DNA of 64,000 nucleotides from Thermaurantimonas sp046299575. Its GTDB lineage: Bacteria > Bacteroidota > Bacteroidia > Flavobacteriales > Schleiferiaceae. The notes beneath the pieces are model-generated. The model did no database searches, was not told the DNA's origin, and saw only the letters and a list, made by a program, of their open reading frames with translations. A program made the position numbers and the translations under genes. Location of the stretch: assembly GCF_046299575.1 (NCBI RefSeq), contig NZ_JBKBHX010000006.1, forward strand, positions 62,001-126,000, given 5' to 3'. Each line of letters starts with the position of its first letter. Position 1 is the first letter of the stretch. Positions 8,622 through 17,274 of the stretch are shown here, one piece after another.

Positions 8622-11138
8622 CTATTTCCTTCTCCTACTTTTAGTTTTTTTAGGAGTCAGATCTTCTCCATCCTCCTCATCAATGTAGCCATAACCATAG
8701 CCATAGCCGTATCCGTAGCCATAGCCGTATCCGTAGCCATAGCCGTATCCGTAGCCATAGCCGTATCCGTAGCCATAGCCGTATCCGTAGCCATAACCAG
8801 AATTTTCAGGAGAAATATCATTCAGAACCAGAGCTACATTAGATAGCGAACCTGTACTTGCTCTTTCACGAATTAAGAACAAAACCTCTTTTGGTGTATA
8901 TCCTTGTCTTGTCACATAAATATTTAAATCTGAATATTTTGCAATTTCAAAAGCATCGCTTACTAATAGAATTGGGGGTGTATCAATTACAATGAATTCA
9001 TACCTCTTTCTCAGCTCATCAAGTAATTTTTTAAATTCTTCTCTAATAATCAATTCTGAGGGATTTGGAGGAATCGGTCCGGCAGAAATAATATCTAAAT
9101 TGTCGTAAAATGTTGATTGAATTATTTCATTAATTTCACTGGAGCCAGTTAAAAAATTGCTTAACCCAGGTTCATTTGTAAGACCAAAATCCATGAAAAT
9201 CTTAGGCTTTCTCAAGTCAGCTCCAATTACAATGGTTTTCTTTCCTCCCACTGCAAGGACACTTGCTAAATTAATGGAAACATACGTTTTACCTTCGCCT
9301 GGTATCGATGAGGTTACTAATATGACTTGGAGTGGAGCTTCTTTTGTCGGTTTAAAAAACTCCAAATTAGCACGAATACCTCTAAAGTTTTCAGAAACGA
9401 CAGATTTGGGATAGTTTAAAACGGTTAGATTCCCTTCTTTTTTATTATGTCCTATTAATCCGATTAAAGGAACTTGTGTTATTTTTTCTAATTCTTGAGG
9501 ATTTCTAATTTTTGAATCAAAGTAAGTTATTAAAAAGAGATACCCAATTGGAATAATCCCACCTAATAGTGCACCAATTAATAAGTTTTGAGCATATTTC
9601 GGAGAGAGTGGAGTATTGTCAACAGATGCATCTTCTACTATCTGTACGTCTGTTTGTGTACTGGCAGCTGTTATTCCGATTTCAGCCTTCTTTTGAAGTA
9701 AAAAAGTAAATAATGTTTGATTTATTTCAAATTTTCTTTTTATTCTAAGTAAATCCTGTTCAGTTTTCGGAACCCTACTAAGTTGCGTCTCAAGTAATTT
9801 TTGTCTTCTTTGCAAACTTGCCAAATCCATGTTTAATAAATTTTTTATATTGACAACGTTTTCTTTGATAGCTTCCTGAGTCGAATGGATTTGTTGGAGG
9901 ATTTCTTTGAGATATGGGTTATCAATTTTTAAATTTCCCAATCTTGCTTTTTGATTGATTAAATCATTAAGTTTTTGTACCAAATTCAATATTACCGGGT
10001 CATTTATTCCGCTCACAGCTGGTCTCGCGATCTCGTTTTCAGGATCTTTGTTTTGAAGCTGTTTTTCAAGATAAGTAAAATAATCTAACTTTAATTTTAT
10101 TTGTACAATTTCTTTATCTAAATCAGACAATCTTTGGAACAGTTCAGTTGCTTCACTTGATAAATCAATGACCAGATTTGAAGATCTAAAATTCTGCAAA
10201 ATATTTTCAGTAAAAACCAGACTATCTTCTATACCAGCCAGTTGATCATTTATAAAATTCAATGTGGATAGACTGGCGGCTCTTTTTAGTTCTAAACCAT
10301 AATCGATATAGGCCTTCATGTAGGCATTAATGTAATCTCTGATTTTTTCCTTAACTGTGCCCTGCAGAGAAATACTGATTCCCGAAGAGCTTTTGGCTGC
10401 AGGTTCTACTTTTATCTGTTTAGAATAATAGTTTGCAAGAGATTTTATATTATTAAATTGTATCAGGAATTCCCGCCCTGAAATATCAGTGATTTTTTTA
10501 ATTATTCTAAATTTATAACAATCTGAAACAATCCATTCTTCAAAATTATAGGTTTCTTCCTCGATATTTCTAGAACATGAAAAAACTGAATCATTATCAT
10601 ATTGAATTACTTTAACTTTTTCATCACTGTCAGCTCTTAGTATTTTAAAGGAATTTTTATCAATTACTTTTAAAATAAATGGTGTAAGTTGTTGTGTGTG
10701 ATGCTTGTCAAATTCAATGTAAAACGGTAGTTTTGAACCATAAAGTTCAGCTTTCCTGATTCTGCCTTCCTCAAAAACAGTATAATAGAAATTTAAACTT
10801 TTAAGTGTTTTTTCGGCAAGTTTTGAGCTTTGTAGAATTAATACTTCATTCTCAAATTTTAATCTTGGATTATAATATCCCATAGACATTAGTAGCATGT
10901 CCATATTTGGACCTGTCTTTTCTCCTTCTTGTAGGAGTATCAAACTTTTTCCCTGATATATTGGTGTCTTAAATTTATTAATTATAAATGCGGACAAAAA
11001 ACCTACTGCAATTCCAATAAGTACAATATGCCAATATGATAAAATCTTATATAAAAAAGCTCTGAAATCAAATGAATCCGAATCCTGAAACGGTACTTGA
11101 TTAAAATTACCGTTATTATTCTGAAAATTATAATTCAT
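8622..11138 (-). CDS. wzc: Wzc-like tyrosine autokinase / polysaccharide co-polymerase with (GY)19 tail
   Basis: An 838-residue inner-membrane protein controlling chain length and export with Wza. The N-terminal Wzz domain has a transmembrane helix near residues 35-55, a long coiled-coil region spans about 270-490, and a second helix sits near 520-540. The cytoplasmic BY-kinase domain shows Walker A SSIPGEGKT (about 605), Walker A' IGADLRKPK (about 637) and Walker B FIVIDTPP (about 712). Normally a short Tyr-rich cluster ends such kinases and is autophosphorylated. Here residues 781-818 are 19 Gly-Tyr dipeptides, then an acidic/basic end (IDEEDGED...KSRRRK). It lies downstream of wza and is the last gene of the locus. 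Confidence 0.93.
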   Translation of the reverse strand: MNYNFQNNNGNFNQVPFQDSDSFDFRAFLYKILSYWHIVLIGIAVGFLSAFIINKFKTPIYQGKSLILLQEGEKTGPNMDMLLMSMGYYNPRLKFENEVLILQSSKLAEKTLKSLNFYYTVFEEGRIRKAELYGSKLPFYIEFDKHHTQQLTPFILKVIDKNSFKILRADSDEKVKVIQYDNDSVFSCSRNIEEETYNFEEWIVSDCYKFRIIKKITDISGREFLIQFNNIKSLANYYSKQIKVEPAAKSSSGISISLQGTVKEKIRDYINAYMKAYIDYGLELKRAASLSTLNFINDQLAGIEDSLVFTENILQNFRSSNLVIDLSSEATELFQRLSDLDKEIVQIKLKLDYFTYLEKQLQNKDPENEIARPAVSGINDPVILNLVQKLNDLINQKARLGNLKIDNPYLKEILQQIHSTQEAIKENVVNIKNLLNMDLASLQRRQKLLETQLSRVPKTEQDLLRIKRKFEINQTLFTFLLQKKAEIGITAASTQTDVQIVEDASVDNTPLSPKYAQNLLIGALLGGIIPIGYLFLITYFDSKIRNPQELEKITQVPLIGLIGHNKKEGNLTVLNYPKSVVSENFRGIRANLEFFKPTKEAPLQVILVTSSIPGEGKTYVSINLASVLAVGGKKTIVIGADLRKPKIFMDFGLTNEPGLSNFLTGSSEINEIIQSTFYDNLDIISAGPIPPNPSELIIREEFKKLLDELRKRYEFIVIDTPPILLVSDAFEIAKYSDLNIYVTRQGYTPKEVLFLIRERASTGSLSNVALVLNDISPENSGYGYGYGYGYGYGYGYGYGYGYGYGYGYGYGYGYGYGYIDEEDGEDLTPKKTKSRRRK
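8685..8798 (-). repeat. Tandem 18-bp repeat encoding (Gly-Tyr)19
   Basis: Five perfect copies of the 18-bp unit CCATAGCCGTATCCGTAG (plus strand) fill 8701-8790. Variant hexamers extend the run to 8685-8798. The reading frame is kept throughout and each unit encodes three Gly-Tyr pairs. Copy-number change by slippage would stay in frame and lengthen or shorten the tyrosine tail. Confidence 0.95.
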
Positions 11139-11157
11139 TTCTGCAAATTTTGACTAA

Positions 11158-11973
11158 TTAATTACTTAAAGTGCGCGAAACAATTATTAGTGTCAACAAA
11201 GTACTTATTACACTTAAAATTCCGGTAAAAGTTTGGAAACCTGTAGTTCCTATTCCCCAGCTTTTTGCTGGCAAAGGTTTAACGTTTATAATATCATTAG
11301 GTTCAAGAAATATGTCAGGACTTGATAATACTTTTCTATCGGTAAGATCCAGTTTTTTAAATACATATCCATTTGCTGTCATCCTAATAATTTCAACCTC
11401 TTTTCTATCACCTACAAAATCAATATCGCCCGCCTCTGCAAGTGCATCAATTATTGTTACATAATTTCGCATAAAAACATATCTTCCTGGTCTGCGAACA
11501 TCTCCTATCACTTTAATATTTATTCCCGGAATTCTAACTTTCGCTTTTACACTACCGGGTTCAAAAAATTTATGTAATTCTTTCTCGATAATTTCCTGTA
11601 CCTCCAAAAGATTTTTGCCGGCTACTTTTACATTTCCGATAATCGGCAATTTTACCTCTCCATCCATATCTATTGAAAAACCATTGAGATAAAATAGTGG
11701 ATCCAAACCGGCTCCTACTCCACCCATCATACCAAATTGCAATTGATTGGCAGCAAGATTAAATAACTCATTGACTTCTTTATTTGTAGATAAAACTTCT
11801 ACTTTAATCATATCTCCTACCTGCAACCTGTACTTTATCATCAATCGCCTCTGGAATTCTGCAGAATCTACTTCTATTGAAGCTCCTGAATCGCGGAAAT
11901 ATGTTAATTGTTTTCTGGTAACACAGGAAGAAAATAAAATCAAAACTATAAATGAAAAAAGAAACCGCTTCAT
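11158..11973 (-). CDS. wza: Wza-like polysaccharide export lipoprotein
   Basis: Outer-membrane/periplasmic export channel subunit of the Wza family. Translation from the ATG at 11973 gives MKRFLFSFIVLILFSSC, a lipoprotein signal with the cleavage Cys in FSSC; a longer reading from 11994 would spoil it. A poly_export domain (about residues 40-140) contains YRLQVGDMIKVEV, followed by an SLBB-like domain (about 150-240) with GDVRRPGRYV. A C-terminal hydrophobic segment (about 245-265) could be a transmembrane helix. It is directly upstream of the BY-kinase, its usual partner. The protein (about 271 residues) is shorter than E. coli Wza, as is common for Bacteroidota homologues. Confidence 0.92.
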   Translation of the reverse strand: MKRFLFSFIVLILFSSCVTRKQLTYFRDSGASIEVDSAEFQRRLMIKYRLQVGDMIKVEVLSTNKEVNELFNLAANQLQFGMMGGVGAGLDPLFYLNGFSIDMDGEVKLPIIGNVKVAGKNLLEVQEIIEKELHKFFEPGSVKAKVRIPGINIKVIGDVRRPGRYVFMRNYVTIIDALAEAGDIDFVGDRKEVEIIRMTANGYVFKKLDLTDRKVLSSPDIFLEPNDIINVKPLPAKSWGIGTTGFQTFTGILSVISTLLTLIIVSRTLSN

Positions 11974-12045
11974 CAAACAATTAATTTTGGTCAAAGATAT
12001 GTTTTGGGTAAAGTGAATTATTTCTTTTTTTTTATTAACAATTCA

Positions 12046-13017
12046 TTATTTTAAGGAAAAGGGATGTTTTGATAAGGGAAGTGCTGCTAATGGATGATAA
12101 TCTCCCTTTAATCCGACAGGATTGGAATATCGTATTTCATGAACAATCTCTATCGACGGACGGGCATCTTCTAGCCCAAACCCCTTTCCATCAAGAATTT
12201 TTTTGTAGGTTTCGGTATGAAGATCGGTAAAACCATCACTAAACTCAAATTCCTCACCTTCTATTTTCAAACTTCGATAAGTCCTTTTACCGCTCATCCG
12301 CACTTCTGCGGGCAAGCATTCTTCATTGATGCTTAAAAACCACCTGACACGTGCTCGTTCTAAGTCCATAAAACCTGCAGCTCTGTCGTGAGTACTTACA
12401 TGAACCATTTGATATCTACATTTTCCGAAGATCCATGTAAGCATATCAAAAAAATGAACGCCTATATTTGTAGCGATTCCACCCGATTTAGTGACATCAC
12501 CCTTCCAACTGGTATAATACCATTTTCCACGGCTTGTAATATAGGTTAGATCAATATCAAAAATTTTTTTAGGGTCTGCCTGTGAAATCTTTTCTCGCAA
12601 CTCTAAAATGGATTTGTGAATCCTAAGTTGCAATACATTATATACTCTTTTACCTGACTCATTCTCAACCTGTTGTAAGGCATCAATATTCCAAGGATTT
12701 AACACAATTGGTTTTTCACAAATCACATCTGCACCAATGCGCAATCCAAAGCGAATGTGACTGTCATGTAAATGGTTTGGTGAACAAACACTTACATAGT
12801 CCACCTTAGTTCCAGTGCGCTTTAATTTTTCAACATGGCGGTCAAATCGTTCAAATTCAACAAAAAATGAAGCATCAGAAAAATAAGTATCGAGAATGCC
12901 AACACCATCGTAAGGATCATAAGCAGCTACAAGATTGTTTCCAGTTTCCTTTATAGCTTTCATATGACGAGGAGCAATGTAACCAGCTGCTCCGATTAAA
13001 GTGAAATTTTTAGACAT
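12046..13017 (-). CDS. wlbA: UDP-N-acetylglucosaminuronate 3-dehydrogenase (WlbA/WbpB type)
   Basis: A Gfo/Idh/MocA oxidoreductase. Known role of WlbA/WbpB: NAD-dependent oxidation of the C3 hydroxyl of UDP-GlcNAcA, ahead of 3-amination. The 323-residue product has the characteristic start NFTLIGAAGYIAPRHMKAIK, the CEKPIVLN motif near residue 100 with its Lys, and the GGIATNIGVHFFDML segment near residue 180. The start overlaps the end of wlbB by 8 bases. The dehydrogenase at 60.8-62.1 kb could supply the uronic acid precursor. The usual WlbC aminotransferase is not adjacent. Confidence 0.88.
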   Translation of the reverse strand: MSKNFTLIGAAGYIAPRHMKAIKETGNNLVAAYDPYDGVGILDTYFSDASFFVEFERFDRHVEKLKRTGTKVDYVSVCSPNHLHDSHIRFGLRIGADVICEKPIVLNPWNIDALQQVENESGKRVYNVLQLRIHKSILELREKISQADPKKIFDIDLTYITSRGKWYYTSWKGDVTKSGGIATNIGVHFFDMLTWIFGKCRYQMVHVSTHDRAAGFMDLERARVRWFLSINEECLPAEVRMSGKRTYRSLKIEGEEFEFSDGFTDLHTETYKKILDGKGFGLEDARPSIEIVHEIRYSNPVGLKGDYHPLAALPLSKHPFSLK

Positions 13018-13597
13018 TTCCTATTTTTCTTACTTTATTATTCTTTAATTCATACCATTCTCCAGATTCCGGACACTGAGCTATTCCCTTTTCGTCAAAA
13101 TTAAGCCTATGACCATATTCGCTCATCCATCCAATTTGCCGGGCAGGATTTCCTACTACAAGTGCATATGGCGGAACTTCCTTTGTCACTACTGCACCTG
13201 CGCCTATGAAAGCATACTCACCTATATTATGTCCACATATAATGGTAGCGTTCGCACCAATTGTTGCGCCTTTACCCACATGAGTTTTCAGATATTGATT
13301 CCTCCTGTTTACAGCTGATCTGGGATTTATTACATTAGTAAATACCATGCTTGGACCTAAAAAAACATCGTCATCGCAAGTAACACCGGTATATATGCTT
13401 ACATTGTTTTGGACTTTAACATTATTTCCTAATATTACTTCCGGACTTACTACTACGTTTTGACCCAAATTGCAGTTTTTTCCAATTTTACAACCTGTCA
13501 TTATATGACTGAAATGCCAAATTTTGGTTCCTTCACCTATTTCACATCCTTCATCGATTACTGCTGTGGGATGTGCGAAATAATTATTAGTACTCAT
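13010..13597 (-). CDS. wlbB: UDP-2-acetamido-3-amino-2,3-dideoxyglucuronate N-acetyltransferase (WlbB/WbpD type)
   Basis: A 195-residue left-handed beta-helix acetyltransferase, built of hexapeptide repeats from about residue 10 to 155. The start (HPTAVIDEGCEIGEGTKIWHF) is typical of WlbB/WbpD, which acetylates the 3-amino group using acetyl-CoA to form UDP-GlcNAc3NAcA. It precedes and overlaps wlbA, the usual pairing. A promoter-like site lies about 60-90 bases upstream, after a gene-free A+T-rich stretch, so wlbB-wlbA-wza-wzc may form their own transcription unit at the end of the locus. Confidence 0.9.
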   Translation of the reverse strand: MSTNNYFAHPTAVIDEGCEIGEGTKIWHFSHIMTGCKIGKNCNLGQNVVVSPEVILGNNVKVQNNVSIYTGVTCDDDVFLGPSMVFTNVINPRSAVNRRNQYLKTHVGKGATIGANATIICGHNIGEYAFIGAGAVVTKEVPPYALVVGNPARQIGWMSEYGHRLNFDEKGIAQCPESGEWYELKNNKVRKIGNV

Positions 13598-13655
13598 TTT
13601 TTAGATTAATTTGCATTTTTTTTAAAAAAGCTACTTAAAAATAAAATATTTAAGA

Positions 13656-13687
13656 CAAAAATATTGAATAGTCAGATAAAAAATCAA
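13656..13687 (-). promoter_or_regulatory. Possible promoter for wlbB-wlbA-wza-wzc
   Basis: The minus strand has TTG (13685-13687), 21 bases, then TATTTTTG (13656-13663), matching the Bacteroidota consensus and leaving a leader of about 50 bases before wlbB. The region is so A+T-rich that chance matches are likely; other TAnnTTTG-like boxes occur at 13685-13692 and 13708-13715. Confidence 0.35.
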
Positions 13688-13889
13688 ATCTAAATTAATT
13701 ATTCGATCAAATGTATATATGAGTAAAAAATTAACTTCCCCTTTATTTTAACGAATTTTAAACAAATAAAATTAAAATGTGCTTCAGGTAATTGTTTAGT
13801 TGATTAAATGATTTTTTTATAATTATAATGCTAAAAAAAAAATTATAATCATCTATTCAAATTGAATGAGTATAAATAGATGAAAATGT

Positions 13890-14528
13890 TCATATATTGC
13901 AACCAATATTTTTTGCCGGAACACCAACTAAAACAGAATTTTCTGGGAAAGATTTTGTGACCATTGCTTGTCCGCCTACTATTGAATTGTCTCCTATTTT
14001 TACACCTTGTTTTGTTGAGGCACCTATGCCTATTTCTACACATCTACCAATAAAATTATTACCCCCAATATTTACACCAGGAGCTAAACTTGAGAATTCA
14101 CCGATTTGAGCATTATGCCCAAGAGCACAATTCATATTTATACTAACAAAATCACCTAATATTGATTCATAATTAATAGATACACCTGGATATATTAAAT
14201 TCCCTTTACCAACTTCACATCTCTTTGATATCCAAGAGTATGGTGATATAAAACTAGGAAAATTAATTGGTAAATTTTTAATACGTTCATAAATATTTTT
14301 TTTAATAATAGGTTTATTAATACAAATAACTACAGAAAGATCTATTGTTTTAATCTCAAATAATTTATCAATCGATCCTATTACTGGAAAACCAAAAAAA
14401 TTTTTTCCGTGCTTTGAAAAATCATCATCTAAAATTCCAAATATTTCATAGTTTGAAAAATCAGAAAAATTGTTTGCCAAATAGCCTCCCACATTTCCTG
14501 CTCCGATGATAATTAATGGTTTCTTCAT
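13890..14528 (-). CDS. NeuD/PglD-family sugar O/N-acetyltransferase
   Basis: A 212-residue protein with an N-terminal Rossmann-like PglD_N domain (LIIIGAGNVGGYLAN, residues 4-18, to about 80) and a C-terminal left-handed beta-helix of hexapeptide repeats (about 95-205). The family includes PglD, which acetylates the 4-amino group of UDP-bacillosamine precursors, and NeuD, a sialic acid O-acetyltransferase. PglE-like and PglC-like genes lie at 35.5 and 38.1 kb, which favours an amino-sugar N-acetyltransferase role, but distance and sequence do not decide it. It stands alone between two gene-free stretches. Confidence 0.82.
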   Translation of the reverse strand: MKKPLIIIGAGNVGGYLANNFSDFSNYEIFGILDDDFSKHGKNFFGFPVIGSIDKLFEIKTIDLSVVICINKPIIKKNIYERIKNLPINFPSFISPYSWISKRCEVGKGNLIYPGVSINYESILGDFVSINMNCALGHNAQIGEFSSLAPGVNIGGNNFIGRCVEIGIGASTKQGVKIGDNSIVGGQAMVTKSFPENSVLVGVPAKNIGCNI

Positions 14529-15108
14529 TGTTTGATTTTTTAAAAATATTACATCGGATATGATGAAGTTTTATTCAATGAATTTACTTAGTTATTTCCT
14601 TTAAAAAGTCTAAAAATAAATTTTAATTTTCATCAAAAAATAATTATTTAAAATCATAAAAATTAATAATAATTATTTTCCGATACATTAAATTTTCTTC
14701 TCCGATTTCATTTTACATAATCATACTATTTTTTGAACTCAATCCAGAATTTATCGTAATAAAATTAGACGTATTTTTAACAATTATCCTGTTAAACATA
14801 ACTCAAATTTTTTCATATGATCATATTATAGAAAAATTAATTTTTACTAATAGTTTTAGGATTATTATACCTGTTAATCTAATCATTTGCTTATTGTAAA
14901 AACTATCTCCTTAATCTGGATTATTTGGATAAAATAAAGGAGTATAATTAAATTCAAAAATTTCATTACAATAAAATCATATTTTTCATATAAAAGTCTC
15001 ATAAAACAGTTCCTTATCAATAAAACACAAAGGATAAAAAATTGATGCTGCAAATGAACCTAAACAGTGATAATTTATTTATTTCCTGCTCGCAATGAGT
15101 CTGATGAT
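14529..15108 (-). other. 580-bp gene-free A+T-rich stretch
   Basis: No reading frame with coding character, no RNA gene, no clear terminator and no full TTG/TAnnTTTG promoter is seen on either strand. Such spacers in mosaic polysaccharide loci often mark recombination or deletion points, but there is no repeat or gene remnant here that proves it. Confidence 0.5.
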
Positions 15109-16125
15109 TCAGCCAGATATCATGTATTTTTCTAAAATGGGCTTCATTCCTTTTTTCACCGGCAATTGCCATAGTAACTTGCACCAATCATGGTTACCTT
15201 CAATAAGCCCAGGCCCTTTTTCCGTGATGACTACATCCCATCCAATAGATCGGTTTTGGGGATGTTTTAAAGCTGCATTTTTGACCATATTTAAGGTTTC
15301 TTTCCAAAACGGGACTTGAAAGCCTTCTATCCTAACACCAGTAATCGGATGAATAGATACTTCTGCTTTGGTAATATCACTATATACACCTGGTCCAATT
15401 ACAATTCCTGTATTTTCATCAATAGGTGCTGCTAGATTTCCTGCAGCCATGTTGTCTACGGGGGAATTAACCGATATTCTCAAGCGGCATCCTAGTAATT
15501 CCACTTCATTATTTGAATTTAGCTGTGTAAATATTCTTACAGTATTGACTGCTGTAGGTGATAATTTTTGAAGTACAGGGTGCTGAACTATAAACTCCTC
15601 TGCTAATTTATAACCCTTCTTTTCCATAAATTGAATCAAACTGTCAGGCGTAAAATCTTTTGTTTCACAGATCATAACACCTTTACCGCATTTCCCGTCA
15701 GATACTTTAAGGACTATTTTCCCAGATGGATTTTCCAAAAGTTTTTGAGCAAATTCTTTATTTCTTTTTAATGTCTCCAAATCTGCTACATTATGTACAA
15801 AAAAGTCTCGGTAATTTTTATAAAAAAGAGTTTTATCTTCTAAAATATGCCTCTCCGATTTTGGATTCATACATAATTGGTATTCATACATGAATCCTGT
15901 ACCAGCCCAGTTTTTTCTTTCTTGATCATTAAGATTGAAAAACCGAAACTGAAAGTATTCAAGTAATGAAATATTATAGCGAAATACGGAGACTATAGAA
16001 TCGAATATTAGTGTTGCTTTTGATCTTTTTACAAGATTAGCCGTATAGTTTAAAAATTGAAAAAACTTTTTTTTATCGGTCTGCTTTATGTAATAAGCAA
16101 GGTATAAAAATCTTTTTAAATTCAT
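15109..16125 (-). CDS. Sugar-transfer-associated ATP-grasp protein
   Basis: A 338-residue soluble protein matching the ATP-grasp group found in polysaccharide loci (Pfam ATPgrasp_ST). Visible marks are IVLKVSDGKCGKGVM near residue 138 (nucleotide-binding lysine and Gly-rich loop), EEFIVQHP near 175, TVRIFTQL near 192, and the C-terminal IGWDVVITEKGPGLIEGN near 290-307 with the metal-binding Glu/Asn. ATP-grasp enzymes ligate a carboxylate to an amine through an acyl phosphate, so it could attach amino acids to glycan uronic acids; that is inference. It is next to a glycosyltransferase and an asparagine synthase. Confidence 0.8.
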   Translation of the reverse strand: MNLKRFLYLAYYIKQTDKKKFFQFLNYTANLVKRSKATLIFDSIVSVFRYNISLLEYFQFRFFNLNDQERKNWAGTGFMYEYQLCMNPKSERHILEDKTLFYKNYRDFFVHNVADLETLKRNKEFAQKLLENPSGKIVLKVSDGKCGKGVMICETKDFTPDSLIQFMEKKGYKLAEEFIVQHPVLQKLSPTAVNTVRIFTQLNSNNEVELLGCRLRISVNSPVDNMAAGNLAAPIDENTGIVIGPGVYSDITKAEVSIHPITGVRIEGFQVPFWKETLNMVKNAALKHPQNRSIGWDVVITEKGPGLIEGNHDWCKLLWQLPVKKGMKPILEKYMISG

Positions 16126-16149
16126 ATATAAAATAAAAACACATATTTT

Positions 16150-17274
16150 TTATTTAGTTAAATATACCTGATTAATACCTTGCCAATGAGATTCCTGCGA
16201 AAATTCTTTAGCCCAATTCAAACCTTCACGCCCATGTTCCAGCCTTTTTTCTTCATTTATTATATAATATTTCAGGGCATTTCGAAGTGCCTCTTTATCT
16301 CTTGCTTTAAACACCAATCCGTTTACATTTTCGTTAACTGAATCAATACAACCTGTGGCATCACTTACTATAACTGGAAGCCCCATGGCTGCAGCTTGAA
16401 CGGGTACATTTGGGAAGCCTTCTCTCCAGGAAGGCAATACAAAAATATCGAACAGAGACATGTACAAGGGTACATTGTCCTGAAAGGGAATATGAATAAT
16501 TCCAGGATGGGATCGAAATCTTTTCTCGAATGTCTTCTCACATTTTATATGACCCATCATAATTAATCTTAAATTGGGATAGTTTTCATATAAACTTTCG
16601 AAAGCATCTACTAATTCGTAAACGCCTTTATCTCTTGTTACCCTACCCACAAAACCTATAACAAGGCAATTTTCTAGTTTATATTTCTTTTTTAATTCGG
16701 TAACCTCTGTTTGATCAATTTTACCTCTATCGAAAGTATTTAAATTTATTCCATTACTACTTCCTTTTAGAATGACTATGGACTTTTTTTCATCCAAAAT
16801 GCCATAGCGCCCTGCTGCCGATTTCAAAGAATGGCTGACATAAATTACTTTGTGAGCCATACTTACTGTTAATCGCTCCATTAGGATTAAAATCTTTCGC
16901 ATCACTCCAACCTCTGTTTCAAACCGTAATCCTCTGCATGTGTAAATACGCCTTTTAACACCCAAAACTTTTGCGGCTAATAGACCCAATAATGCCATTT
17001 TGGGAGTTCCCAGATTTACTATATCGGGTTTAATTTTTCTGAAATGCCTTATGATCTGAACTAAAGACTTTAGATCTTTAAGAGGGTTAATTTCCGCAAC
17101 AATATCGACTGGTAAATGTGTAATCCCTTCTTTCTGGCAAAATATAGTTTCTTTATAGTGATCTTGTGAAATCAAGTACACCTCATATCCCAATTCTCTG
17201 AAGTATTTAGCTTGGCCGTCGAGTAATCTTGAACTTCCTCCTGATGTGACCCCGAGAATAAGCTTTTTTTTCAA
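16150..17274 (-). CDS. Glycosyltransferase family 4
   Basis: A GT-B retaining glycosyltransferase of about 374 residues. The N-terminal domain binds acceptor and the C-terminal domain (from about residue 185, VIGFVGRVTRDKGV) binds the nucleotide sugar. The signature EGFPNVPVQAAAMG near residue 290 has Gln where the second Glu of the usual E-x7-E motif is expected. The longest reading starts at 17322, but the TTG at 17274 overlaps the asparagine synthase stop as TTGA and gives a normal MKKKLILGVTSGG start, so I prefer it. Donor and acceptor cannot be told. Confidence 0.87.
   Translation of the reverse strand: MKKKLILGVTSGGSSRLLDGQAKYFRELGYEVYLISQDHYKETIFCQKEGITHLPVDIVAEINPLKDLKSLVQIIRHFRKIKPDIVNLGTPKMALLGLLAAKVLGVKRRIYTCRGLRFETEVGVMRKILILMERLTVSMAHKVIYVSHSLKSAAGRYGILDEKKSIVILKGSSNGINLNTFDRGKIDQTEVTELKKKYKLENCLVIGFVGRVTRDKGVYELVDAFESLYENYPNLRLIMMGHIKCEKTFEKRFRSHPGIIHIPFQDNVPLYMSLFDIFVLPSWREGFPNVPVQAAAMGLPVIVSDATGCIDSVNENVNGLVFKARDKEALRNALKYYIINEEKRLEHGREGLNWAKEFSQESHWQGINQVYLTK

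Noticed and set aside
8701..8790. 18-bp tandem repeats as a CRISPR array
   Set aside because: The units are directly joined with no unique spacers, lie inside a coding frame and there are no cas genes.
8619..8846. Plus-strand open frame with repeated VAIAVS opposite the kinase tail
   Set aside because: It is the antisense of the Gly-Tyr repeat. Its low-complexity reading comes only from the 18-bp units, and the minus frame is clearly coding.
12014..12045. Imperfect inverted repeat TGAATTATT/AACAATTCA between wlbA and wza as a terminator
   Set aside because: A+T-only weak stem with no T-run in the transcribed direction; wza and wzc would be cut off from their operon.
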